A DNA stretch of 43,265 bases from Janibacter anophelis NBRC 107843. Lineage in GTDB: Bacteria > Actinomycetota > Actinomycetes > Actinomycetales > Dermatophilaceae. Below, in pieces: positions 7,288-15,777 of this stretch. Under the pieces are notes generated by a model, which saw only the letters and a program-made list of their open reading frames with translations, searched no databases and had not been told where the DNA came from. The position numbers were made by a program, and so were the translations under genes. Within the stretch, counting starts at the first letter, position 1, and the number at the start of each line of letters is the position of its first letter. The DNA lies in assembly GCF_001570945.1 (NCBI RefSeq), contig NZ_BCSQ01000029.1:1-43265 (forward strand). Direction: 5' to 3'.

Positions 7288-8468
7288 TGGCCGTCGAGGC
7301 GCGGAGCAACGACGCGCGGAGCAACGGCGCGCGGAGCAACGGCGCGCAGCCCGTCGACGCCCGCCGGGCGGTCGCCGATGCCCAGCGCCTCGTGGTCAAG
7401 GTCGGCTCCTCGTCACTGACGAGTGCCGTCGGGGGAGAGCTCGACGTCGCCCGCCTCACCGCCCTGGTCAACGCGCTGTCGGGGCGTCGCAGCGCCGGCA
7501 CCCAGCTCGTGCTCGTCTCCTCGGGCGCCATCGCCGCGGGCATCGGCCCGCTGGGCATGAGCACCCGCCCCCGTGACCTCGCCCGCCAGCAGGCGGCGGC
7601 CAGCGTGGGTCAGGGCGTGCTGCTGTCCGCCTACGACCGCGCCTTCGGCTCGCACGGGCACACCATCGGGCAGGTGCTGCTCACCGTCGACGACGTGACC
7701 CGGCGCAGCCACTACACCAACGCCAAGCGCACCTTCGAGTCGCTGCTCGGCCTGGGCATCGTGCCGATCGTCAACGAGAACGACACGGTCGCCACCGACG
7801 AGATCCGCTTCGGCGACAACGACCGGCTCGCCTCGCTCGTCGCCCACCTCGTCGACGCCGACGCCCTCGTGCTGCTCACCGACGTCGACGCCCTGCACAC
7901 CGCCGCGCCCGGCACCCCGGGCGCCGAGCGGGTGGCCGTCGTGCGCAACTCCGCCGACCTCGAGGGCATCTCCATCGGGGGCACCGGCTCGGCCGTCGGC
8001 TCCGGTGGCATGACGACGAAGGTCGAGGCGGCGACGATCGCCGGTGCGGCCGGGATCCCGACCGTGCTCACCTCCGCCGACCGGATCGTGCCGGCCCTCG
8101 CCGGTGAGGACGTCGGCACCGCCTTCGAGGCGCAGCCGCGCAGTCGCGGCTCGCGGGCCCTCTGGCTGGCCCACGCGACGAGCCCGCGCGGCTCGATCCA
8201 GATCGACGCGGGTGCGGTCACCGCGCTGCGCGAGCGCGGCCGCTCGCTGCTGCCCGCCGGGATCACCGGCTGCACCGGGTCCTTCGTCGACGGCGACCCG
8301 GTCGACGTCGTCGGGCCCGACGGCACGGTCATCGCGCGCGGCCTGGTCAACTACACCTCCGGCGAGCTGCCCCACCTCATGGGCCGCAGCACCAAGGAGC
8401 TCGCCGAGGCGATCGGCCCGCAGTACGAGCGTGAGGTCATCCACCGGGACCACCTCGCGCTGCTCTGA
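7287..8468 (+). CDS. proB: Glutamate 5-kinase
   Basis: 393 aa. It phosphorylates L-glutamate in the first step of proline synthesis; proA downstream encodes the next enzyme. An amino-acid kinase domain begins at VVKVGSSSLTS (36-46) and includes IVPIVNENDTV and GGMTTKVEAA; a C-terminal PUA domain follows (about 300-380). ATG 7287 overlaps the obgE stop. The first 30 residues are an unusual, family-atypical extension built of repeated A-R-S-N-G/D units encoded by a 15-bp tandem repeat, so the mature start could lie further in. proA is separated by the CHAP and pdxY genes. Confidence 0.95.
   Translation: MAVEARSNDARSNGARSNGAQPVDARRAVADAQRLVVKVGSSSLTSAVGGELDVARLTALVNALSGRRSAGTQLVLVSSGAIAAGIGPLGMSTRPRDLARQQAAASVGQGVLLSAYDRAFGSHGHTIGQVLLTVDDVTRRSHYTNAKRTFESLLGLGIVPIVNENDTVATDEIRFGDNDRLASLVAHLVDADALVLLTDVDALHTAAPGTPGAERVAVVRNSADLEGISIGGTGSAVGSGGMTTKVEAATIAGAAGIPTVLTSADRIVPALAGEDVGTAFEAQPRSRGSRALWLAHATSPRGSIQIDAGAVTALRERGRSLLPAGITGCTGSFVDGDPVDVVGPDGTVIARGLVNYTSGELPHLMGRSTKELAEAIGPQYEREVIHRDHLALL
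7301..7345 (+). repeat. 15-bp in-frame tandem repeat (x3) at the 5' end of proB
   Basis: Three consecutive copies of GCGGAGCAACGRCGC (7301, 7316, 7331) are in frame and encode A-R-S-N-G/D repeats in the N-terminus of glutamate 5-kinase. Copy-number change would keep frame. Confidence 0.85.
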
Positions 8469-8581
8469 TCCCCCCTTCGTCCGGCCGGACACGGCTCGCG
8501 CTGCGCGATCGCCCCGCAGCCAATACCTTCGTCGCGGAGGGACGGCAGGGGCCGTCCCCGTCAGGGAACACGGGGATCCGC

Positions 8582-9415
8582 ATGAAGGCTGTGAAGTCCA
8601 CTCTCGCCACGCTCGTGCTCGTCTCGGGCACGGTCCTGGCGACCGCGCCCATGGCGCAGTCGGCGACCGCCCGCAACGGTTTCTGCGAGGCGGGGGAGTT
8701 CTGCTACTACTACAACAGCAACCACCAGGGCTCGGTCAGCGACCACAAGGGCTCGCTCGCCAACTACGGGACGACCACCCCGAGCTGCTACACGTTCAAG
8801 AGCGCGGGCAACGGGCGCGGCCTGTGCATCAAGAACCGCGCCGCGTCGGTGTGGAACCGCACCGGGCAGAAGGTCGCGGTCCACTACAACTCCAACTACG
8901 GCGGCACCAAGCAGACGATCGCCGCGGGCGGCAAGGTCAACCTCAACGCGACGCTGAAGAACAACAACGCCTCGCACCTCGTCGGTGGGACCAGCACCGG
9001 CAGCTACACCCCGCGCGACGACTACCCATACCGCGGCGCGACGAGCGGCATCGACCCGTGGAACTTCTACAAGGGCCAGTGCACCTCCTTCGCCGCGTGG
9101 ACGGTGGTGTCACGACTGGGGATCAAGGACTTCAGCAACCAGTACGGCGGCGGCCGCTTCGGCAATGCGATCAACTGGGACAACAACGCCCGCGCCGTCG
9201 GCATCCCCGTCTACTCCACCCCGCGGGCCGGTGACATCGCCGTGCGCAACTCCGGCACCTACGGGCACGTCGCCTTCGTCACCAAGGTCAACGCGGACGG
9301 CAGCTTCCAGGTCGACGAGTACAACCACGTGCGCGCCGACACGTACAGCCACCGGCGTGCGACCCGCGGGACCGGATCGCACCAGTTCGACCGCTTCATC
9401 CGTTTCAAGCGCTGA
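8582..9415 (+). CDS. Secreted CHAP-domain peptidoglycan hydrolase with N-terminal I36-like region
   Basis: 277 aa. The signal peptide ends near ATAPMAQSATA (about residue 30). A first module (about 31-135, C..GEFCYYYNSN, HYNSNYGGT) resembles the I36/beta-gamma-crystallin domain also seen at 643-1038. A C-terminal CHAP domain (about 157-277) has the catalytic Cys in KGQC167TSFAAW, His in YGH229VAFV and a VDEYNH element that supplies the polar third residue. CHAP domains act as amidases or endopeptidases on peptidoglycan. The gene interrupts proB-proA. Its 113-nt upstream gap contains a small palindrome (GTCCGGCCGGAC, near 8480) and a leader similar to that of the first I36 gene. Confidence 0.88.
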   Translation: MKAVKSTLATLVLVSGTVLATAPMAQSATARNGFCEAGEFCYYYNSNHQGSVSDHKGSLANYGTTTPSCYTFKSAGNGRGLCIKNRAASVWNRTGQKVAVHYNSNYGGTKQTIAAGGKVNLNATLKNNNASHLVGGTSTGSYTPRDDYPYRGATSGIDPWNFYKGQCTSFAAWTVVSRLGIKDFSNQYGGGRFGNAINWDNNARAVGIPVYSTPRAGDIAVRNSGTYGHVAFVTKVNADGSFQVDEYNHVRADTYSHRRATRGTGSHQFDRFIRFKR

Positions 9416-9424
9416 CCACGAGGA

Positions 9425-9466
9425 CATGACGAAGGGGGACGTACCGGCACGTCCCCCTTCGTCATG
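9425..9466. terminator. Bidirectional 18-bp hairpin between CHAP gene and pdxY
   Basis: Perfect arms 9425-9442 and 9449-9466 with a 6-nt loop lie between two convergent genes, 9 nt past the CHAP stop and 27 nt past the pdxY stop. Both arms contain the CGAAGGGGG motif. Confidence 0.88.
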
Positions 9467-9493
9467 CCCGTCGGTGGCGAGCTCGTGCGACGG

Positions 9494-10348
9494 TCACCGC
9501 ACCTGCGTGACCTCGAACTGCATCCGCGGGTTGGCGTAGGTCTCCTGCGCCTGCACGAGCTGCAGCTCACGCTTGCCGGAGTCAAGGGTCAGCTGCAGCA
9601 GGTCGAAGACGGAGGAGACCGTCCGGCCCAGCGACTCCTGCAGCGAGCGGGTGCGCAGCCAGTGGCTGGTGAAGAGGGCGGCGGTCACGTCCCCGGAGCC
9701 GTTGGCCTTGAGGGGCAGGTGGGGAGTGCGCACGACCCAGGCCTCGTCCTCGTGGCAGGCGAGCATCTCGATCGTGCCCTCGGGTCGGTCCGGACGCAGC
9801 ACCGAGGTGACGAGCACGGTGCTCGGGCCCATCTGCCGGGCGGCGTCGACGGAGGCGAGGGTCTCCTCGATCGTCTCCGGCTCGGTCTCGGTGAGGAATC
9901 CCAGCTCGAACTGGTTGGGCGTGATGAGGTCGGCGTGGGGGACGACCTTTTCCCGCAGCAGGACCGGGATCGACTCGTGGACGAAGCAGCCGGACTTGGC
10001 ATTGCCCATGACCGGGTCGCAGGCGTAGATCGCGTCCGGGTTGGCCGCCTTGACCGCGGCGACGGCCTCGAGGATGGTCGCGCCGATCCCTTCGCCGCCC
10101 TGGTAGCCGGAGAGGATCGCGTCGATCTCCTCGAAGGCGCCGCGCTCGCCGATGCCGGTGACGACGTCCGCGACGTCGCCCGGGTCCATGAGCGGACCGC
10201 GCCAGGCGCCGTAGCCGGTGTGGTTGGAGAAGTTCACCGTGTGCACCGGCCACACCTCGACCCCGAGACGCTGCATCGGGAAGACGGAGGCGGAGTTGCC
10301 GACGTGGCCGTAGGCGACGTGGGACTGGATGGAGAGGATCGTGGTCAC
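9494..10348 (-). CDS. pdxY: Pyridoxal kinase PdxY
   Basis: 284 aa. It is a ribokinase-like kinase phosphorylating pyridoxal for PLP salvage. Diagnostic segments: [17 protein letters not shown] at the start, [41 protein letters not shown], and the catalytic [11 protein letters not shown] near residue 215. The length matches the PdxY group. It is divergent from proA, with starts 37 bp apart, and convergent with the CHAP gene. Confidence 0.96.
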   Translation of the reverse strand: MTTILSIQSHVAYGHVGNSASVFPMQRLGVEVWPVHTVNFSNHTGYGAWRGPLMDPGDVADVVTGIGERGAFEEIDAILSGYQGGEGIGATILEAVAAVKAANPDAIYACDPVMGNAKSGCFVHESIPVLLREKVVPHADLITPNQFELGFLTETEPETIEETLASVDAARQMGPSTVLVTSVLRPDRPEGTIEMLACHEDEAWVVRTPHLPLKANGSGDVTAALFTSHWLRTRSLQESLGRTVSSVFDLLQLTLDSGKRELQLVQAQETYANPRMQFEVTQVR

Positions 10349-10385
10349 CTCGGCATCCTCTCACCGCGCGGCCTACCCTGTGGCC

Positions 10386-11663
10386 ATGAGTGAGAGCACC
10401 GTCCCCGCCACCGCCTCCGTGCCGGAGCTCGCCGGGCGTGCCCGGACGGCCTCGCGGCACCTCGCCCTGCTCACCCGCGCCGACAAGGACGCCGCGCTCC
10501 TCGCGCTCGCCGACGCCGTCAACGCCGCAACCGAGCAGGTCGTCGCCGCCAACGCCGAGGACCTCCAGCGGGGACGCGAAGGGGGGATGGCCACCGGCCT
10601 CCTCGACCGCCTGACCCTCGACGCGGCCCGCGTGGCCGCCGTGGCGCAGGCGCTGCGGGACGTCGCCGCGCTGCCCGACCCTGTCGGTGAGGTCGTGCGC
10701 GGCTCGACCCTGGCCAACGGCCTGCAGATCCGCCAGGTGCGCGTGCCCATGGGCGTGATCGGGATGATCTACGAGGCGCGCCCCAATGTCACGGTCGATG
10801 CCGCCGGCCTGGGGCTGAAGTCCGGCAACGCGATGATCCTGCGCGGCGGCTCGGCCGCGGCGAGCACCAACCGAGCCCTCGTCGACACGCTGCGTGCCTC
10901 GCTCGCCGAGCAGGGGCTGCCGGAGGACGCCGTGCAGCTGCTCGAGGGCGGCCACGACGCGGTCAAGGAGCTGATGACCGCCCGCGGCCTGGTCGACCTG
11001 CTCATCCCGCGTGGGGGAGCGGGCCTGATCCAGACCGTCGTCACCGAGTCGACGGTGCCCGTCATCGAGACCGGCATCGGCAACTGCCACGTCTACGTCG
11101 ACGCCGCCGCCGATCTGGGCAAGGCGCTGGCCATCACGGTCAACTCCAAGACGCACCGTCCCAGCGTGTGCAATGCGGCCGAGTCGCTGCTCGTGCACCG
11201 TGGGGTCGCCGACGACTTCCTGCCCAAGGCCTTGGCCGACCTCGCCGGCGCAGGTGTGGTCCTCCACGGTGACGCGACGACCGTCGAGCTCGCCCCCGCG
11301 GGGATCGAGGTCCTCCCGGTGAGCGATGACGACTACGCCGCCGAGTTCCACGGCCTCGAGATGTCGGTCGCGGTCGTCGAGGACGTCGAGGCAGCGCTGG
11401 AGCACGTGCGCCGCTTCGGCACCGGACACACCGAGGCCATCGTCACCGAGGACCGGGCTGCGGCTCGCCGGTGGACCGCCGAGGTCGACGCCGCCGCCGT
11501 CATGGTCAACGCGTCCACGCGCTTCACCGACGGCGGCGAGTTCGGCTTCGGCGCGGAGATCGGCATCTCGACGCAAAAGCTGCACGCCCGCGGCCCGATG
11601 GCCCTGCCCGAGCTGACGACGACGAAGTGGGTCGTCGAGGGCGACGGCCAGGTCCGCCCCTGA
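10386..11663 (+). CDS. proA: Gamma-glutamyl phosphate reductase
   Basis: 425 aa. It reduces gamma-glutamyl phosphate with NADPH to glutamate semialdehyde, the second step of proline synthesis. Aldehyde-dehydrogenase-type features: [46 protein letters not shown], and the catalytic Cys in [12 protein letters not shown]; the C-terminus has the ProA-specific [23 protein letters not shown] 10386 lies about 7 nt after a TACCCT -10 (10374-10379), so the mRNA is probably leaderless. It is separated from proB by the CHAP gene and pdxY. Confidence 0.97.
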   Translation: MSESTVPATASVPELAGRARTASRHLALLTRADKDAALLALADAVNAATEQVVAANAEDLQRGREGGMATGLLDRLTLDAARVAAVAQALRDVAALPDPVGEVVRGSTLANGLQIRQVRVPMGVIGMIYEARPNVTVDAAGLGLKSGNAMILRGGSAAASTNRALVDTLRASLAEQGLPEDAVQLLEGGHDAVKELMTARGLVDLLIPRGGAGLIQTVVTESTVPVIETGIGNCHVYVDAAADLGKALAITVNSKTHRPSVCNAAESLLVHRGVADDFLPKALADLAGAGVVLHGDATTVELAPAGIEVLPVSDDDYAAEFHGLEMSVAVVEDVEAALEHVRRFGTGHTEAIVTEDRAAARRWTAEVDAAAVMVNASTRFTDGGEFGFGAEIGISTQKLHARGPMALPELTTTKWVVEGDGQVRP

Positions 11664-11674
11664 CCGACCGCTCT

Positions 11675-11800
11675 CTCGACGTCAAGACGTTGCATTTCCC
11701 CGGGCAAATGCAAACGTTCGACATCAAGACGTTGCATCTCCCCGGGGAAATGCAAAGTCTCGACGTCAAGACTCTGCATTGCCGTAGGGCAATGCGGTTC
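11675..11800. repeat. Three tandem 42-bp palindromic repeats
   Basis: Units start at 11675, 11718 and 11759 (CGACGTCAAG or CGACATCAAG at 11677, 11719 and 11761, period 42). Each contains a hairpin: TTGCATTT/AAATGCAA around CCCCGGGC in unit 1, a nearly perfect TTGCATCTCCCC/GGGGAAATGCAA in unit 2, and TGCATTGCC/GGGCAATGC in unit 3. Read as protein, both strands give a 14-residue repeat (about LDVKTLHFPGEMQ), a by-product of the palindrome. No ribosome site supports a gene. It lies between proA and its terminator. Confidence 0.85.
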
Positions 11801-11833
11801 AGAGACCGAGGCTGAAGCACGGACACAGAGACA

Positions 11834-11871
11834 GGTCGAGGGTCCTCCCGCCCCCGGGAGGACCCTCGACC
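11834..11871 (+). terminator. 17-bp perfect hairpin downstream of proA
   Basis: Arms 11834-11850 and 11855-11871 pair perfectly with a CCCC loop, 170 nt after the proA stop and beyond the palindromic repeats. It is the strongest terminator candidate for the proA transcript. Confidence 0.85.
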
Positions 11872-12176
11872 GCTGTCCGTGGCACGACCCGCGCGTGGGC
11901 CCTGCGGCGACTGCAGCACGACGTCGGGCACCGGCCGCGACGTCGCGGTGACACGTGGACCAGGAGGCGCCGACATCGCTCGAGTCGCCGGTGCCCGGCA
12001 CGGGTGTGGGCCCGTGCACGAGCGTGCGAAGTCGTTATCCCTGTGGTCCTGCCGGCCGCTCGACGAGGTCTTGCGCCTCCCCGCACGGCCGCGGTGTGGG
12101 AACTGTTCTACGCGCCTTCGTGGCCGAACGGCAACAGCGGGGCCGGCCCATCGCTGAGCGGACACCACCCACAGGT

Positions 12177-12243
12177 GTGTCCACAGGCACATGGTGCAGT
12201 CCTCGTGGCTACCCACAGGGCTGTGGACCACGGTGGTGGACAA
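12177..12243. promoter_or_regulatory. Cluster of DnaA-box-like sites in non-coding DNA
   Basis: The stretch 11872-12276 shows no supportable gene. Near its end are three 8-of-9 matches to the actinobacterial DnaA box TTGTCCACA: GTGTCCACA (12177-12185), TGGTCCACA on the minus strand (12222-12230) and TTGTCCACC on the minus strand (12235-12243). DnaA binding is inferred, not shown. Confidence 0.35.
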
Positions 12244-12276
12244 CCGGCGGCCATCGCGGCCGGGTAGCATGGCCGC

Positions 12277-12489
12277 ATGCTGAGCTCCTTTGCCTCCATC
12301 GCCGCCGAGGCCGTTCACCACAACGAGCTGCCCGTCCCGCCGTGGGTCTACGGCCTGTTCGCGCTGCTCGTCTTCGCGATGATGTTGGGCGTCCTCTTCG
12401 CCTTCCGCCAGGCCGCGACCAAGATCCCGGCCCCGCACAACACCGTGGCGCACGACGACCACGGTCACGACGTCGGGGACCACCACTGA
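12277..12489 (+). CDS. Small membrane protein upstream of nadD
   Basis: 70 aa. One transmembrane helix (about 23-44, [22 protein letters not shown]) and a hydrophilic His/Asp-rich tail ([13 protein letters not shown]) that could bind metal. ATG 12277 is 7 nt after a TAGCAT -10 (12265-12270), indicating a leaderless transcript. Similar small proteins sit directly before nadD in related actinobacteria; no function is known to me. Its stop overlaps the likely CTG start of nadD. Confidence 0.75.
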   Translation: MLSSFASIAAEAVHHNELPVPPWVYGLFALLVFAMMLGVLFAFRQAATKIPAPHNTVAHDDHGHDVGDHH

Positions 12490-13079
12490 GCAAGCGCCTG
12501 GGCGTGATGGGTGGGACCTTCGACCCCATCCACCACGGGCACCTCGTCGCAGCGAGCGAGGTGCAGTCCCTCTTCGACCTCGACGAGGTCGTCTTCGTCC
12601 CCACGGGCGAGCCCTGGCAAAAGGCGGACAAGCAGGTCAGTCCGGCCGAGCACCGCTACCTCATGACGGTGGTCGCGACGGCGTCCAACCCCCGCTTCAC
12701 CGTCAGCCGGGTCGACATCGACCGTGACGGCCCGACCTACACGAGCGACACCCTTCGCGACCTGCGCGCGCAGCGCCCCGATGACGAGCTGTTCTTCATC
12801 ACCGGAGCCGACGCCCTCGCGCAGATCCTGTCGTGGAAGGACGTCGACCAGCTGTGGGACCTCGCCCACTTCATCGGCGTCACGCGTCCCGGCTACCACC
12901 TGAGCGAGTCCGGCCTGCCGGAGGACAAGGTGACGCTGCAGGAGGTGCCGGCCATGGCGATCTCCTCCACCGACTGCCGCCAGCGCGTCAGCGACGGCGA
13001 ACCGGTCTGGTACCTCGTGCCGGACGGCGTCGTGCAGTACATCAACAAGTACGAGCTCTACACCGACGACCGGGAGTGA
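12486..13079 (+). CDS. nadD: Nicotinate-nucleotide adenylyltransferase
   Basis: 197 aa if translation starts at CTG 12486. It adenylylates NaMN to NaAD in NAD synthesis. Nucleotidyltransferase motif [12 protein letters not shown] near the start, [10 protein letters not shown], and the [10 protein letters not shown] motif at the C-terminus. The start is uncertain. CTG 12486 overlaps the preceding stop (CTGA), has GGGG at 12476-12479 and yields the usual [14 protein letters not shown]-terminus. GTG 12504 or ATG 12507 would cut into the conserved first strand and have no ribosome site. It is coupled to rsfS through a GTGA overlap. Confidence 0.95.
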   Translation: MSKRLGVMGGTFDPIHHGHLVAASEVQSLFDLDEVVFVPTGEPWQKADKQVSPAEHRYLMTVVATASNPRFTVSRVDIDRDGPTYTSDTLRDLRAQRPDDELFFITGADALAQILSWKDVDQLWDLAHFIGVTRPGYHLSESGLPEDKVTLQEVPAMAISSTDCRQRVSDGEPVWYLVPDGVVQYINKYELYTDDRE

Positions 13080-13477
13080 CCCAGCACGTGGCAGCCACCC
13101 AGCAGGCCATCGACCTCGCGACCATCGCCGCGCGCGCCGCGGCCGACAAGCTCGCAACGACCATCACCGGACTCGACGTGTCCGGCCAGATGCCCCTGAC
13201 CGACATCTTCCTCATCGTCTCCGCCGACAACGAGCGCCAGGTCCAGGCGATCGTCGACGCCGTCGAGGAGGCCATGCGCGAGCAGGCCGACACCAAGCCC
13301 CTGCGCCGCGAGGGCAACGGCCCCGGGCGCTGGGTGCTCATCGACTTCGGCGACGTCGTCGTGCACGCCCAGCACGACGAGGAGCGCGACTTCTACGACC
13401 TCGAGCGCCTGTGGCGCGACTGCCCGCACCTCGACCTCGGGGTCGTGGGCTCGCAGCAGACCATCGGCGACCAGTGA
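13076..13477 (+). CDS. rsfS: Ribosome silencing factor RsfS
   Basis: 133 aa from GTG 13076 (GTGA overlap with nadD) or 129 aa from GTG 13088, which has GGGAG 11 nt upstream. Conserved RsfS features: [39 protein letters not shown] and FYDLERLW. It binds L14 and blocks 30S joining when nutrients are scarce. The nadD-rsfS pairing is widely conserved. The next gene again starts in its stop codon. Confidence 0.95.
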   Translation: MTQHVAATQQAIDLATIAARAAADKLATTITGLDVSGQMPLTDIFLIVSADNERQVQAIVDAVEEAMREQADTKPLRREGNGPGRWVLIDFGDVVVHAQHDEERDFYDLERLWRDCPHLDLGVVGSQQTIGDQ

Positions 13478-14163
13478 CCGAGGCGACCCGGCGGGTCTCC
13501 GCGGAGGCCGCCGGCGGGGCGAAGGGGGAGCCCCGTCGCCTCGTCGTCCTGCGCCACGGCCAGACCACGTCCAACCTCAAGGGCATCTGGCAGGGCCAGC
13601 TCGACCATGAGCTGACCGAGCTCGGCCACGAGCAGGCCCGTGCCGCCGCGGCGGCGATCTCCTCCCTTCGTCCCTCGCGGGTGGTCACCTCCGACCTCGT
13701 GCGCGCCCGGGTGACCGCCGAGGAGGTCGCGACGGCGAGCGGCATCGACCTGTCCGTCGACGCGCGCTGGCGCGAGATCCACGCCGGCGGCTGGCAGGGC
13801 ATGACCGCGGCGCAGGTGTACTCGCAGTACCCGGAGGACGCGGACAAGCTCATCAGCGGTGAGGACTTCAAGCGCGGTGGCCACGGTGAGTCGCTCGCCG
13901 AGCTCGCCGCGCGGGTGCGCCCCGCCCTCGACGAGCTCGTGACGTCCATGGACCCGGGGGAGTGCGTCGTCATCGCCACGCACGGCGTCACCGGGCGCAC
14001 CCTCGTCGCCGAGCTCGTCGGGCTCGACCAGACGACCGCCTGGCGGATCCTCGGCGGCTTCGGCAACTGCCACTGGGCGGTCCTCGAGGACGGGGCGACG
14101 TCGATGAGCGGCCGTCGCGGCTGGCGGATCACCCAGTGGAATGCCTCCGCGGAGGGCCTCTGA
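13474..14163 (+). CDS. Histidine phosphatase family protein
   Basis: 229 aa from GTG 13474 (GTGA overlap with rsfS). Phosphoglycerate-mutase-like phosphatase: RHG motif in VVLRHGQTTSNLKGIWQGQ (about 26-44) and the second catalytic His in VVIATHGVTGRTLVAEL. Such proteins follow rsfS in many actinobacteria and are annotated as broad phosphatases or glucosyl-3-phosphoglycerate phosphatase-like; the substrate cannot be fixed from sequence. Last gene of the four-gene coupled operon 12277-14163. Confidence 0.9.
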   Translation: MTEATRRVSAEAAGGAKGEPRRLVVLRHGQTTSNLKGIWQGQLDHELTELGHEQARAAAAAISSLRPSRVVTSDLVRARVTAEEVATASGIDLSVDARWREIHAGGWQGMTAAQVYSQYPEDADKLISGEDFKRGGHGESLAELAARVRPALDELVTSMDPGECVVIATHGVTGRTLVAELVGLDQTTAWRILGGFGNCHWAVLEDGATSMSGRRGWRITQWNASAEGL

Positions 14164-14182
14164 CCGGGTCGGACGGCTCGAT

Positions 14183-14213
14183 TTGGAGAACCGGGGGTCC
14201 GTATGGGTAAACT
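14183..14213 (+). promoter_or_regulatory. Putative tRNA-Ala promoter
   Basis: TTTGGAG at 14182-14188 gives a weak -35, and TAAACT (14208-14213) a good -10, with 19 bp between. Transcription would start about 23 nt before the mature tRNA 5' end. Confidence 0.5.
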
Positions 14214-14243
14214 CTCGCAGTCCCCTTCGGGGGAATCCCACTC

Positions 14244-14319
<76 letters not shown>

Positions 14320-14328
14320 GTGGTACAT

Positions 14329-14361
14329 CGAAGGCCCGGACCGTCACGGTCCGGGCCTTCG
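14329..14361 (+). terminator. Terminator after tRNA-Ala
   Basis: Arms 14329-14344 and 14346-14361 are perfectly complementary, forming a long GC-rich hairpin with a minimal loop, 9 nt after the tRNA and before the DUF488 gene. Confidence 0.85.
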
Positions 14362-14387
14362 GCGTTGCCGGGGGGCATGATGATCGG

Positions 14388-14927
14388 ATGAGCACCGTCC
14401 ACACGATCGGCCACTCGACGCGGCCCGTCGAGGACTTCATCGCGCTGCTGCGTGGTCTCGACATCACCCGCGTCGTGGACATCCGCACCGTGCCCAAGTC
14501 ACGGCGCAACCCGCAGTACTGGCACGACGCCCTCGCGGAGTCCCTCGCCGGGGCAGGACTGGGCTACACGCACGTCCCCGAGCTCGGCGGCCTGCGCAAG
14601 CGGCGCCCCGACTCGGTCAACACGGCGTGGCGCAATGCCTCCTTCCAGGGCTACGCCGACCACATGGGTTCGGAGGAGTTCGGTCGGGGCCTGGCGCAGC
14701 TGATGGAGATCGCCGAGGCCGAGTCCCCCGTCATCATGTGCGCGGAGGCGGTGCCGTGGCGCTGCCACCGGTCGCTCGTCGGTGACGCGCTGCTCGTGCG
14801 CGGCGTCACGGTCCTGGACGTCATCGGCGACAGCGCGCCGAAGCCGCACACGTTGACCTCCTTCGCGGTCGTCGACGGCGAGAGCGTCACCTACCCGGGC
14901 GAGGACGAGGCGGGCGAAGGGGGATGA
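14388..14927 (+). CDS. DUF488 family protein
   Basis: 179 aa. It begins MSTVHTIGHSTRPVEDFIALL, the DUF488 signature. Next come VVDIRTVPKSRRNPQY, the ELGGLR element and CAEAVPWRCHRSLVGDALL with two conserved Cys. The biochemical function of the family is unsettled. ATG 14388 is the family-typical start; longer versions would run into the tRNA terminator. It appears to be a single gene; the next start is 64 nt away. Confidence 0.92.
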   Translation: MSTVHTIGHSTRPVEDFIALLRGLDITRVVDIRTVPKSRRNPQYWHDALAESLAGAGLGYTHVPELGGLRKRRPDSVNTAWRNASFQGYADHMGSEEFGRGLAQLMEIAEAESPVIMCAEAVPWRCHRSLVGDALLVRGVTVLDVIGDSAPKPHTLTSFAVVDGESVTYPGEDEAGEGG

Positions 14928-14990
14928 CTCTGGCACGTGGGGTGGAGGAGTATGGGGAGTCGGGGTCCCCACCGCGCAGGAGGAGTCGTC

Positions 14991-15323
14991 ATGGAGTCGA
15001 TGTCACTGACCACCTTGGCCGAGGAGCACCTGGCCGCCGCCCGCGTCGGGTCTGCCGGCCGCAGCGCCGTCACGGTCCACGGCCGGCACGACTTCGTGCT
15101 GCGCCAGACGCTCATCGCCCTCGTGGAGGGGCAGGCGCTGGCCGAGCACGAGAGCCCGCCGGAGGCGACGCTGCAGGTCCTGCAGGGGCGGGTGCGCGTG
15201 ACGGCGGGCGAGGACTTCTGGGAGGGAGCGGCGGGGGAGCTGCTCGTCATCCCGCCCGAGCGCCACGACCTGCGGGCCCTCGAGGACTCCGTCGTGCTGT
15301 TGAGCGTCGGCACGGCCGGCTGA
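14991..15323 (+). CDS. Cupin-domain protein
   Basis: 110 aa, a single small beta-barrel. ATG 14991 is preceded by a strong ribosome site (AGGAGGAG, 14978-14985). Cupin motif 1 is degenerate (GQALAEHESPPEATLQVLQG) and motif 2 is short (GELLVIPPERHDLRALED). The metal-binding His set is partly kept (H in AEHE, H in ERHDL). Related proteins lower LPS-independent stress or sense small molecules, but I assign no function. The following membrane-protein gene begins 2 nt after its stop. Confidence 0.8.
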   Translation: MESMSLTTLAEEHLAAARVGSAGRSAVTVHGRHDFVLRQTLIALVEGQALAEHESPPEATLQVLQGRVRVTAGEDFWEGAAGELLVIPPERHDLRALEDSVVLLSVGTAG

Positions 15324-15324
15324 G

Positions 15325-15777
15325 GTGCCGTCCACGCCCCGGCAGGCGCGTGTCCTGCTCGTCCTCGGCGCTCTGGCCGTCGTCCTCGGCGGACTCGTCG
15401 CGGCCGTCACCGGACCCTTCGGATGGACGAAGGGGAGTTGGGCGGCGGCCTTCCTCGTCCTCGTCGTCGGCGTGGCCCAGTACGCCATGGGCTGGATGCG
15501 CGCGGACGTCGCGGACGACCGCTCCGGCTGGGTGCAGGTCGCGGGGTGGAACCTCGGCGGTGCCCTGGTCGTCCTCGGCACGCTCGTCGCGACCCCGCTG
15601 CTCGTCGACCTCGGCTCACTGCTGCTCGTCGTCGCGCTCGCGCTGGCACTGCGGGCCGACCTGCGCCCACGTCCTGCCGCCCGCCCCCGCGCGATGGTCG
15701 TCGGCTACCGGCTGCTCCTGCTCGTGATGCTCGTGAGCATCCCGATCGGCATCACCCTGTCGCACCTGCGGAACTGA
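15325..15777 (+). CDS. Four-helix integral membrane protein
   Basis: 150 aa from GTG 15325. Four predicted membrane helices (about 9-30, 39-56, 72-94 and 126-146) with basic loops (RADLRPRPAARPRAM), so the arginine-rich loop is probably cytoplasmic. No recognised domain. It is tightly linked to the cupin gene (2-nt gap), suggesting co-transcription. Its 3' end overlaps the convergent amidohydrolase gene by 26 nt. Confidence 0.8.
   Translation: MPSTPRQARVLLVLGALAVVLGGLVAAVTGPFGWTKGSWAAAFLVLVVGVAQYAMGWMRADVADDRSGWVQVAGWNLGGALVVLGTLVATPLLVDLGSLLLVVALALALRADLRPRPAARPRAMVVGYRLLLLVMLVSIPIGITLSHLRN

Noticed and set aside
11675-11800. CRISPR array
   Set aside because: Repeats are contiguous palindromes without unique spacers, and no cas gene is in the window.
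11471-11815. Peptide with 14-residue repeats over the palindromic array
   Set aside because: Both strands read the same repeat because the DNA is palindromic with a period divisible by three; no start with a ribosome site is present, and the frame begins inside proA.
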